Below are positions 37,301 through 50,394 of a stretch of 64,000 bases of DNA, in pieces. The notes beneath the pieces are model-generated. The model worked only from the letters and a program-made list of their open reading frames with translations. It searched no databases and was not told the DNA's origin. Origin of the DNA: Owenia fusiformis. Lineage: Eukaryota; Annelida; Polychaeta; Sabellida; Oweniidae. The stretch covers positions 17,777,754-17,841,753 of the forward strand of contig CAIIXF020000011.1 of assembly GCA_903813345.2 (NCBI GenBank), written 5' to 3'. The position numbers and the translations under genes are program-made. Position 1 is the stretch's first letter, and every line of letters begins with the position of its first letter.

Positions 37301-40300
37301 TCCCACATGGAGACGCATACCCATCATGGCAGATCTAAGGATTTAAAGATAAATGAATCTATATTATGACTTTCTAGACACCCGTTATTTTATTTAGGTA
37401 TGGTGTGTGTTTCAAATCTTTAAAAACATCAATAAGGTTTTGATACATGGTTGAATGGGGCGAAGATATGATGGGCTAGGGTTTATATGAATGCTAAAAT
37501 TAGTATAACATATCACTTGGACTCACTCCTCTCTATCGGACGCAAACACACTACTTAATTCACTTACCCATCCTAGTGGACAAGGAGAACAAGTCTCAGC
37601 TGCACCGAAAGAGTGCTCTGTGGGGGATTTGTTACAGTCTGCGTCTCCCTCACAGCGTGCACACGTCTCCATAGTGCCATCTCCCGGACATGACCACGAT
37701 GTTAAACATCTCTCACACGAAACTTCGTCTTATATAATTCACAGAAAAATTGGAGATAATGCATGTCATCATTAAGCTTATCATTTTGTTCTGTTATCAA
37801 TAATTTTAGTAAAAAAGGCTATTTGTCCTTTATAAGTGCTTGGATGTTTATAATTTTTTAAACTACATACTTTTTTCTAATCACCCCAACTTACGAAATA
37901 ACTTTCTTCTTTCCATACACCCAATCAGTTCGAAACGAAGGGCTATCTTGTCCTTCCATTGAGTAGGGTTGAGCCTCATTGATATAAACATTAACGAGGG
38001 GTCAAGGTCGACTGTCACTGTGTTTAAGTTGTCGGAATTCCCGTCAAAAATCTACAATAGATGGTCTTACACGTTTTCCGTTTTAAATCATATTATGTGG
38101 TTTGGAGCATATTTAGATTCAAAACTGTAACTTATTATTGTCTATAAAGGTCATATTTTCATTATTATCGTCACCATACGTTCATATCTCTGAAATACTT
38201 GTACAACTTACATTTCTGTTAGCAGCATCTTGGTAAAGTATCCAACTCGTCATAGGATCCAAATTGTAGAAAATTCGAAATTTCTCAACCCAATGCGGGA
38301 CCACGTCACGTCCTTGGACAAGAATCTGAAAAATAATTAAGAATAAATACTCTTACTTTCAGTCTACTCAACAATTCTGAGTGGAGAACAGTTTGTGTTG
38401 GGAATATTTTGGAGAGGAGTGCATGCAAATCCTGGAAATGTTCTAATTTCTCAAATTTAATTTTTAATCCTAAAACTGGATTCCAAATTATTATGATTGA
38501 GAAATAGACTTCAAAATGAGATATCTCCTACATATTTTAGTAGCACTTATTGATATTATCCTAGTTTCAAGGTAAGATAGTGATCTTTGACAATGATAAG
38601 TCAAAACCTTTCTATTTGACAATATAGCCGAGGGATATAAACAGTATCCGTAACCTTACCAACGATGCTTTTTTCTGTACCTGTTTTACTACATATAATT
38701 CCTCCATGTCCACTTGTATCCATTGCTGATCGTCATGAATAGACGGCACCCATCCACCAGTAAGGTACTTTGTACCCCATAATTCTAAATAGCATTGTCA
38801 AAGAATCGGAGATTAAATGTATGCTCACATGTGTTGCAATAAACACTATTTCCTTCTCTAGATCTATGCATGAATGAATAGATTAATCTTTAAACTATTT
38901 CTAGTACTGTGTCTAAGTAAAATACTGAAAATCTGAAATCTGCTTACCCCTAGTCATGTTTAGTCTTGCTCGCTCTGGACCGCTTTGCTCGCCTTGTGTA
39001 GAGGCCGACAGTTGCTTATCTTGTATAACAGCAATACGCATACCAAGTTCGTCCATGCAAGCTAGACAATAAAATGACATCTTTATGTTTAAATGTTTCC
39101 ATTTAAAAGAAATTATTTATTTTAATCAATACATCGTTTCAATATTTCAAAGCAATAATTACCATAGTTATAAATCCAGTATCCCGGGATGCGAAAGAAA
39201 ACATCACCATTGGTTTCGTTCACGACAATCTGAAACGAGGTTGGGTGATAGTTGACTGCCCAGACACATGTAGTACTGATGTCAATTGTGAGTGTGGCAG
39301 TTGCTCCTCTTGTAGGATCCCCTTTATCTACTGCCACCAATGTGTAGAAGATTGTGGATGTTCTGTTATAGATAACTCTGTAGAGGTCATCGTCGGTACT
39401 GTAGTTAAGGGGTGGACTGAAATATGGATTCAACTTTATCTACTCGTTTACCAAGGCCCACTGGTATTTTACTTCATTCCAATTGAATTGAGAAATAAAT
39501 GAAGCCCTTTGAATGATGGACGGTCGTTTACAGGTATTGCAGATTATTCTTTATTTAGATTCGTTTCTATTTGTAAGTTATCATTCGTAGTAATAATTGT
39601 TGATTAATAAATGTTTGAATCTCTGTTATATTTCAAGCATGATCACTTACTTTACTTGTGGATCAGATACTTTGTAAATGATTTCACCATTGGCATTGCT
39701 GTCGGCATCAGTAGCTGATAAAGTTAGAATAGTTGCCTTTTGTAACGCAGGTCTGGCATCAACGGAGAATTGTGTTGTATTTAGAATGGGGCAATTGTCG
39801 TTTACGTCTTCTACTTGGATCTACAAATTTTGAAGTTAAGTTACAAATGAAATACTCGTACAGTATTTTAGAAATATTGTAATTATTTTATATTAAACAA
39901 TAATCACATAAATACCAACTGCTTGTCAAAGACAAAGTTTCCCTGTTTTTGAGTTGGTTTCAAAAATACTATTTGTTTATCTATCTAAAAGGCTCTCCTT
40001 TGTCTTTTTATTAGCTTACCAAAATTACTATTTGTCCATTTAGACGAGGCTTTCCCTTGTCTTTTACTTTCAAAATCAGCACATAGAACTGTTCGACTTC
40101 ATAATCCACATTTGTCTTTAAAGTAAGCAGTCCATCTCTTGTCTTAATGTTGAACAACTCCGATGTCGTTATGTTCAACTCTGGTACTTTCACGGGAACT
40201 GTACTGCATTCTGAAATACAGCAAAGGGATCGAATTAGATATATAAAAAAGTAAGAACAGATGCTGCAAATCGAACAGAGGGGAGCACAAAATTTGTATA

Positions 40301-43300
40301 CAAAATACTAAGACAAAATGTAACAGCACAAGCAGTAATGACATATGTAATCTAGAGCAGAAAGAAACAATGTCCAACAATCCTCTGTCACCAATCCGGA
40401 ATAATTATCATAACTTAAAACTACAGGACATTACAAAGTGTGCATTCTAATATTCTTATGATAACGAATACTTCATCGGCTATTAAGCTTACCAACGAAT
40501 GGCTCGATTCCGCTTATGTTCGTGTAAACTGGTGGTTGAACTGGCGGAGCAACTGCGTCGTTCCTATTGGCCAGTGTATCATCTTTTATTGTGAAATGTC
40601 TTGCTTCGTTTCCTATAGAAGAAGGCCAGGAGTTAATCATAACTTTTATAGTTATTAAGTGTGTATATGATTTTAAAAGTCAATATAAGTATTATCTAAC
40701 CATGCATCCATCTATAGCTATTATCTATACAAATTACACATTGGGAACCAAAATCATATTCGTTTGGTATTGTTTTTGAGTCAATTCAAATTTACCTCGC
40801 TCAATGGTGACATCATATGTTGGACCATAAGAAAATATATCTGTTAAACCAATGTTCCCTATTATCCCTTTGACATGCAGATCTTCTTTTATGTTGAATA
40901 TGTAGTCGCTTCCTGGCGGTGCTAATGGATCTGTCACTACGTCTAAGCCACTCACTTCCAACAATAATTGAGACTTACAGCGGTACCTCTCAACGTGAAA
41001 TATATCCAACCGGTATGTAACACCCATCTTGAACGGAAATGAGAAAAGGCATTAAATAAGTCATAGTTGTTTGTTCCATAGGTTAAAAAATTGTAATCTC
41101 TACCTCAAGATATTGATCACTGGTCCCCACCTGGTTATAAAGATGCTACGTATTTTTGTTCTTGGTCTTAATAACCAGGTGGGGACCACTGAGTGATACC
41201 ACAACTGATCCCCACAGAAACTGTAAAAATATTTCAAACCTGGAGACGTAACCTGACTTCCTCGTTGTCTAGTGGAGATGTGGAAACACATTCGCCTCCT
41301 ATTATGATGCCTTTTGATGGAACCAATGACCCACTGCCTAAACAGTCCCAACCGAAAATAAACAATCTCAAACAACTGAGTATGATGGCTGGTAATGGAA
41401 CGTCGAAATAAAACTAGTTTTGGTTTGTCTAGAGATTTTGTGTTTAAAGTTCAATGCATGTTATAACTACAGACACATAACTGTTATGCGAGATTATATC
41501 AGAAATCAGAGAAAACATTGAAGAAAAATATTTAATTTAAAAGACATGTTAAGCAATATTTATGTTACCTTGGTACTTGGCTTCCTTAAGATCTACGTGC
41601 ATACAAGGTACTATCCCACTGCTTTGAGGTGTGATTAGCTGTATGACCAAAACCCTATTTATGTATACCCATAACTCATCTCCTCCTCCAACAGTCAGCC
41701 TACCACCCCCAGTGAATGTAAAACTTGTGCGTATAGCACTAGTGAATCCAAAGTTATGCAGAACACCGGAACAATCTCTTTGCTCCTCTGATTGAAATCC
41801 GATACCATCCACAGGAAAAAACGAGTCTGACCAGTATCGTTTTTTGCTTGTGACAGCATTGATATCACTGAGGATTATTCTGCTGGAGACTGCATAGTTG
41901 AGATTTTTAAGATCTCTAAACCACTGCGTGAATGTATCTCTCTCTGGCGTTGCAGAGATGGCTAACCAGGCACCATACGGACTGGCAACGTAGGTAGGTC
42001 GGGACACGGTGAAAGTACTTGAACCAGTGAAATCGGGGTGGTGAATACTGAAGTCATAATATGTCACTTCAAAGACATAATCAAGAGGATTCACCGTTGT
42101 GTTATCGTTGGCTGAAATGAAGTTGCAAGGTTAGGTCGTGTATTCAAAACTTCATTTGGATAGAATTGGTCCAAGAATCAAGATATTCGCAATATTTCAA
42201 TCAATTTGTAATCATCAGGGATTATATTATGATCTGTATCAATTTCTTAGATTCGTTGTTTTATTTTGCTGAAAAGATCATCATTACCTTTGACCTCCAT
42301 TGTAGTAACATATGCAAATGCACTTTTAGAACTAGTGTAATCATTTATTGTCAACTGAACTGCACATGCGTAATTAGTGCCAGGCTCAACATTGCTTTGT
42401 TCAGTAAATGTATACTCCAGCGTGGTTCCATTTGTCTGGGAGTCGTTCATTGAAGCCTTTAGTTCTCTCGAGGTACTATCGCTTACACAGGTTATTTCAT
42501 ATATCCTAGATAGTTGGAAAATAATCGCAATTACAATGAAACATATACACCGTTTACATCTTGGTAATTTATTTGCATCTATTTAAACTATTTCATTTTA
42601 ACTACTTCAACTGAAGATGTATAAGTTTATAATTCTGATGTGTCACATTTAATTTTTTTTTATATATACTAGATATTATACCAGGGGCCATTCTTGACGG
42701 GAGCTGGGTCTGTGTCAAGTGGATACTGTTCAGATGGCGCCTTCCAAGAGACTTTTAACTCCTTCTCATTCTCCGCCGTTGCAACCACCTCATCAGCGGC
42801 TGGAACAAAGAATTCAACAAGGTGCAACTTTATACTAATATGGGCATGTAGAGTATTGGCAATATTTAAAGATTGTACGTATAGTTCATATTCTTTAATT
42901 ACGTCGGTATACTGTAATGTTTTACAGGATGTTTATGATGCAGTATAGTCAAATTTATTAGTAGTTGGTAAGATGCAATGTGTCATTATTTTCTTACAGC
43001 ATTGAAAATGTTTCTTATCTGCTTTTAGAAAATACATCTTGTCGTCCCTCTTAGCAAACGAAAATGTGTATCCCTTTGTAGTGGTTGGCGTAAAACACTC
43101 CCCCTGCATAACGGCCTGTGCGACATCTTTCATAGTGTTGTAGGTGTAGCAGTCACACCCGAGTTTATTGCCTTTTAATGTGCTACAATGAATTCAATTA
43201 ACTGGATAATAAACTTGAATTTATAGTTCCATATTTGTTTCTGATACATGCAAGTATTGTGACACACTGTACAATGTAGACGCATACCGTTATTCAGAAT

Positions 43301-46300
43301 CCAGAAAACATCAGAAAGAAACAGTTAAATGATTTATTGAGAATTGCTGGAAAACATGTTATTCAAAACATGTAAGTCAAAAATTTATATTTCACATTTT
43401 TGTACACATCATACACCAACTGTAGTAAAATAAACATTTGTATTATCGACAATATGTTGTCTTGATGAAACCAAATATGAGTCAAATGTCTTACATATAT
43501 GTAAACCTTTTTGGATTTAACTTAGAAAAGGCCAACTTCCCCAATGGCTCGATATTGTTGTCGGATAGGTCAATGTGGTTTAGCGTGTTAAGGGAGGGTA
43601 ATGCTGGGAAGTAAGGGATCCGGTTGTTTTGGAGCATCAAATTAACCAGTCTTTTGTTACCCTCAAATGCATTCTCTCCAATGTAGCGAATCTTGTTGTA
43701 GCTCATGTCTCTGAAGCGAGGGAAAAATAAACCAGTGAACACAGTAATGTCACGCGACCATCTTTGTCACGACTGCTTCGCTCATAACGCCATCACCTTA
43801 TAATTTGTTTATTAGTTTGAAATTAGTTTGAGATAAGGATATGTGGAGATTCAATACAGATTATTGTAAAATTACTGTTAAATTTACTTACTTTATTCAC
43901 CTATTACTTACACTAATAGATTTAGTTATATAACTTACAGATTTATCAGAGAACCGAGGGGAGTAAAAATGCCGTCTGAAATAGCTTTCAGGTTGTTATA
44001 GGATAAGTCCAAAACTTGCAACTGCGTTTGGCCTGTGAATGCTCCAGGTAGAATATCTTCAATACGATTCCTTCTAATGGTCCTATAATCATATATAAGT
44101 GATAAAATCAAAAACTATAATCTTAATGTATAACATAGATTTAGTGCTTTGTTTTGATTATACTTTTGAATGGCGTGGAACTGTGGAGAGTTTTTTCTTT
44201 CAATACTGCCGTTTTGATTTTTCCTTGTAAATAGTATTTTTGGTAGTTTTTCCAGTTTTTTCATAGCAAAAGCGTTTCAGACATTTGTTTTTGTTCTTAA
44301 GTGTAAAAACTTACACTTGAGTAAAACGCTGCGTTGACATTGCCTGGCCCGGGTACACAAGGATCTTGTTGTCGTTTAAATCGATTGTCTTGATTGTTGC
44401 GTCAGCGAAAGCGTCTGGAGGTATGAATGTCAACAGATTGTTGTTCAGTTCCAGACGTCCATTAATCTTGGATCCGCCTCCAAATATCTTGCCGTTTATG
44501 AACTTCATTTTATTACTATGAAGATACCTATTTTATTAAAAAGAAATGCAGACGATATCAAATACTTCTTTGATGTTTTAAGTAAAATATGCAATTAATA
44601 CTATTTCAGGCAACTAAAAATAGCTAGTCATAGTTGTTGGTATAAAGGATAATAAAAAAGAACCAAATCATAAGAAACATTGAGATACTTACAGATTGTT
44701 GACCGTGAGTTTGAGGAACGCTTCTATGTCTATAGTCTCTATATCATTATTCTCTAAATGCAAATCGTTTACATTCACATCGTCAAAGGTTCCTGAGTTC
44801 AATCGCTTTATTTCTAAATTCTCCAGGTGCAACCGTGTGGCAGACAACTTTTGAAACGCTGATGTGTGAAGTTCTTTCAATGGATTCTGACCAAAGGCTA
44901 CATTTCCGAATGTACAGTCAATGAACGCGTCCTCTTCGATTTCTGATATCATATTGTTGCCAAACCCACTAAAACAATTAAACACAACACCGGACCATTG
45001 AAAAGTCAGAAACATGAATTGAGAAAACAGTAAACATGGATAAAGCAATGAAAACATGTACAATAAAATGCTATTGCATACTCTGATAATAAGACATACA
45101 ATGAAGAGCAAATTGGTAACAATGTAAGTTACCCAGCATGCCCAAAACCTGGTATTAGTCCGCTAGTGCATGTGTAAAAATTTCAGCACGCAAGCCTACA
45201 CTCCTGCACGCCCCTCAGCACAAGTCGACAGCAAATATAGCACTTTTTAAAAAAGATCGAAACTTTTCAAATTGAAGTAATTCGATAATTCTCAATACTT
45301 GCAGTACCAATGGCAACCATGAACCTTTTATGTAGTGTCTGTCTCTGATTGTCTCTGTCAATTGGAACAAAGATAAAAAATGAAATAAACTCACACACTT
45401 GTGGAGCCAGTCACGTTGAGGAATGTATTCGGTGGGACTGAGGTAATCCTATTCTGCCCAAAATACAATGATGATATCCGCTTGTGATGAAAACTTCCTA
45501 TTGGCAGGGCTGTAAGCTTATTATTGCCAAAGTTCCTTAAAGCAGAGAACATAAAAAATTCTTGAATGCAGTCAGATAAATGTAAGTACCTCGAGAAAAT
45601 TGTATGAAACTCTCTTTTAAGGAGCGAAAACAAACTATTAAAAAGGAAAATATTAGAGTCTTCTAGCTTTTACTGGGTAACAATGGCAACACGAGGCAGA
45701 TGAACATGAAGCTGTAAAATGATAAAAAAGATACCTTGGGTATCCATAAAATTGAGAATTAATTTGTACGAACTCAAGTACCGTAACAGCCGTACAGTCC
45801 GACATTAAAAATTGATCAGCTGTTTTCGACTTATGGTTGCATATACTTACATTACATTAATATAGGGTATGTGATCAAAGGTTCCATCCTCTATGAATGC
45901 TATATCGTTGTTCCGAACACTTATACTACTGACGAGAGGCGTATCCTTAAAGTGGGTTTTGAGAAGTCGTCCTATTTTGTTGCTAGATAATCCTCTACAA
46001 ATCAGTCAAATGTGTCGTTTTGACAAAATTTGTTTCAATTTTAGAATATTTTGGGCTCATATCATCCCTTGTCATATCTATTATCTAAAACTCCTAACTG
46101 CATACTTTAGATGAAAAATAATGATATATAACATTGTGTAAAAGGTTTGTATATAGTACATTCCTGAAATCGGAAGTACTCTGCTCAGAAAAATAAATGA
46201 TTACACACATATCTCAGGAATACTTTAACTACCAACTCCTTATTATAGATTGGGGTATACTCACAATGAATTCAATCGAATGCATCCATGGAATGCAGTA

Positions 46301-49300
46301 TTAGGTATGATTTTTATCTGATTACTGTCTAGTTGCAGCTGATACAACATCTCTAGATCCCTGAATGGTCCGCTATGTAGGAATCGGAACTTGTTATTGC
46401 TCAGCACACTAGAAATACACGTAAGAGCATGATTACCTTGTCACATGAAGATGTTACTTTTTATGAAGTTTCCAATAAAAGTAAAAATCCATTTTAGGCA
46501 AGAATCAAGAATTTTAAGAAGTTCATGAAATGTTACTTACATTAATTTGATCCCGACTGGAAAACTCTCATTTTCTATTGTAATAATGCGGTTGGATCCC
46601 AGATTTCTGAAACGTTTGATTAATAGTAATTATTATCTATGTGAATTAATCAGTTTTTATACATTGGCAATCCTTTGGATTGGACAATTGGGGGTTGGAA
46701 ATGACCACCCGTCCAACGATTTCAATAATAATGATGTGATATTCATGTTTTACTTGGCTAACTGTTGACGTCTGAAGCAATTTGGAAGAGCTGTGCGAAG
46801 CAGAATAATCATCGAATTTCCTGAACATATTTGTCATTCTACTGGTAAAACCCCTTTTGTTGATTAGTTGAGTTAAAATTAGAGCATAAAAGCATACTTT
46901 GGTCGAATCTCGAAAGATGCCATGCATTATCGTAATTGTTTAATGTCCGAAAATCCAGTCTGAAAATGATGACATATTTATATTCGAGAAACGCTGCGGT
47001 TCGGTTGGCATGTTAAAGATAGAAACGCTGCAGAAGTCTAGATATGTGTAAGAAGTATATTTGATTTTGATTTTCATATACGAGATGTAATATGCTCGTA
47101 TAGTGAAGTGGTAAGGACGTTTCTAAAATTGTATCAAAAGTCGCCAGGAGCGTTTCGAAGAAAATAAGTGATTTCTTTGGAACAAGTGATGGGTTTCGAC
47201 TAAAATTTACCAAAAGAGAATATACGAATGTGATCTGGTAGTTTGATCTAATGCGTGACGTTTAATGACGTGAGATCCCGTCATGCCCCACTGAGCTACG
47301 TTGGAATTTTAAAAGGATTTAAAGTCTTGACCCACAGGAACTCAATTTTAACAATAAAACGATTCAATAATATACTATTAACAAGTTGTTGATTTTCTTT
47401 CTCAGAGATATTTATTTTTATTTTTGACGTTTCTTAGGATGCTTCTTCAGAAATAGAATTATATTTGAATAAAACTGAAATAATAAATTATTACATAACA
47501 ATGAGACAAATAGCAACCGTTACTATATCACACTACTATACCTTGCAATAGGTGTTCATGAGCAACCCATTTGGCTTATTAGTAATGATTATGTATTTGT
47601 TTTTATTTGTCTGTTCCTTATGAATGGTTTATCGGTTAAAAATTATATGCTAGTAAGGTACTTTCAAAAATATATTAAACAATTCAATTAGACAAACAAA
47701 GTATCTTATGCATTTCTAGGTGTTAGGTATAGTAGTGTGTATATAAACTATGAGAAAGAAAACTATGAGAAAGAAAATCACCAACTTGTTAATAGTACAT
47801 TACTACCAGAGAGATGAACATTCATAGATTCAATAATACTTACATATCCGAGAGAGTTGTAAGATTTCTGAAGGACCATGATTCTATAAAGGTGATGCGA
47901 TTCGCTTGTAATCGCAGACGCCGAATTGATGGAAGGCGGTCCCCAGATCGTATTGCGTCAGGTACGTATTCAAAAAGATTTTGTGATAGGTCCCTGATGA
48001 AAAGTATACAAAAATAAGATGGTGGACGTAAAGTAATATATGGATTTATGTGAATTTATAAATATTTATATAAAAATACCATTTGTTTTTAACATATTCG
48101 TATACATACAATAGTCTCAGATCCCTTGATGCATTGAAAGCATCTTTGTGAAGTGTTGCGTTTCTGAGTTTATTGTTTGAAAGATGGAGCTCCGTTAAAG
48201 ACGTAAGTTCATCCAAATCTGTTCTATTCAATGCAGGGATAGAATTGTATCCTAAGTGCCTGTCAAAAAGCATAAACATTTATTGTTTCCATCATTTTTC
48301 AAGTAATGGGACGTCTATCAATTTAAAAATAATACAAAATATAATTAAAAATATCTCCATAAGGTATTTGGTAATTTAGTGATACAGAGCACTTAGATCA
48401 TTGTGGAGCGTCATACTCACATAATCCTAACTGAACTGAGGGTGGAGAATGGAATGTGTGTTTTCAACTTTTGGTAATAGACTACGTAGCTTAGGGGAGT
48501 GTATGCTTCAATACCATAAGTTGTCACATTAATGATTGAATTATGGTCCGCATAGCTGAAAATTTATAATTAAACAAGGGTGAAGTATGAAAACAAATGG
48601 GCAATATTTTTGCCAGTGTTTTACTTTAAACGTTTTAACTTGAAATATTATAAATATAGAATGTCATATACAATATATGTTATCGCTCCATTACTATAAT
48701 TTACAAAGCAATTATATATTGTATGCCTTTTTGTGTTTTGTACGATATAATCTATACGATACAATTTTTACGATTTAGGCTCATCTATGTGTACGCATCT
48801 GCAGCAAAGGGCAGATATGTATGATAAGCAAAACCATTATCCAATGTTGTCACAAGCAAATCTAATGACACTCCATCACACCCTGATCTGCCCACACGAG
48901 AAGGTTCAATAAGATATGAAACTAGACAGACTAGACAAGTGAACAAGATAAAGTACAAGTCAGAAGATTTTGATACTTCTGATGACGAACCCCTGATGAA
49001 AACAACAAGGTGGAACGACTCGGATTTGGAACCACTAGCCACACTTTTGGATTCTGATTTATCAGAAGGATCAGAGTACAGGCCAGATATATCTGAAACA
49101 TCAATGTCAGATCCTATATCTTCTGATGAAAATGAAAATATACGCATGTCAAAAAGTCAAAGAAAGAAAAGAAAACATAAAATCTCAACACCAAACAAAT
49201 CAAAAAGTCTAGAATATGTAATAAAAACCCGTAAAAAAAGGTTTGGAACCACAAGAAGACCAAAGCAAAACTATAATGCTGATATGGAGAAAGCTATAAT

Positions 49301-50357
49301 GATAAGCAGAGATGAGGCTAGGAAAAAAATGCTGTTGTAAAAGCACACAGTAAAAAGATGGATGCTCTCTTGAGAAGCAATGGCCAGATATTAGCTAAGG
49401 TGCCTGGAGATGGCAATTGCTTTTTTCATGCTGCAGGTATTATTGTTGGTCAACCTGCTGGCCAATTGAAAGAACAAGTGATAGAGCACCTAATAGCAGA
49501 GCAGGATGAATATAAGAATTTCCTTGTTTTGGACAAACCGTATCAAGAACATATTAAAGAGCTAAGGGATTCTTGGACAGCAAATGCAGGAGATTTGGTG
49601 CTACTTGCATTGGCCAATTTATATAAGCAAGCATTCACAGTCTATACAACCAAGTCTGATCAGCCTATATCCAATACATTCAACCAACAATTGAAAGTAA
49701 CTATGTTGAGAAACAAACTGGACTCTCAACTGAACCAGAATTTAGCTTGACATACTTAGCTATACCGGGGCACGAGCACTACGACATATGCATGCCCATA
49801 TCTCAAAATAATCCGCCTGAAATGGAACCAACTTCATGTAATCCCAAACACCAAGAATCCCCAAACAAAGTTGACCTAAATGAAACAAATCAAACACCTG
49901 AAATGGAACCAACTTCATGTAATCCCAAACACCAAGAATCCCCAAACAGAGTTGATCTAAATGAAACAAATCAACCACCTGAAATGGAACCAACTTCGTA
50001 TAATCCCAAACACCAAGAACCTCCAAACAAAGTTGATCTAAATGAAACAAATCAACTGCCAGAAATGGAATCAACTTCGTGTAATCCCAAACACCAAGAA
50101 CCTCCAAACAGAGTTGATATAAATGAAACAAATCAACCGCCAGAAATGGAATCAACTTCGCAGGGCTGTCAACTTGGGACCACCTAATATGAGTGACTTC
50201 AAAATGTTGGACACCTAAGTCCAAATCTGAACACTTTTGTCCAAATTTTGAACACCTTTGGCCAACTTTTAAACACCTTTGGCCAAAGTTTGAGCACCTT
50301 TGCCAAACTTTGAACACCTCAAATTTTTCGCGCTCGCTACGCTCGCGATATCGTCAA

Positions 50358-50394
<37 letters not shown>

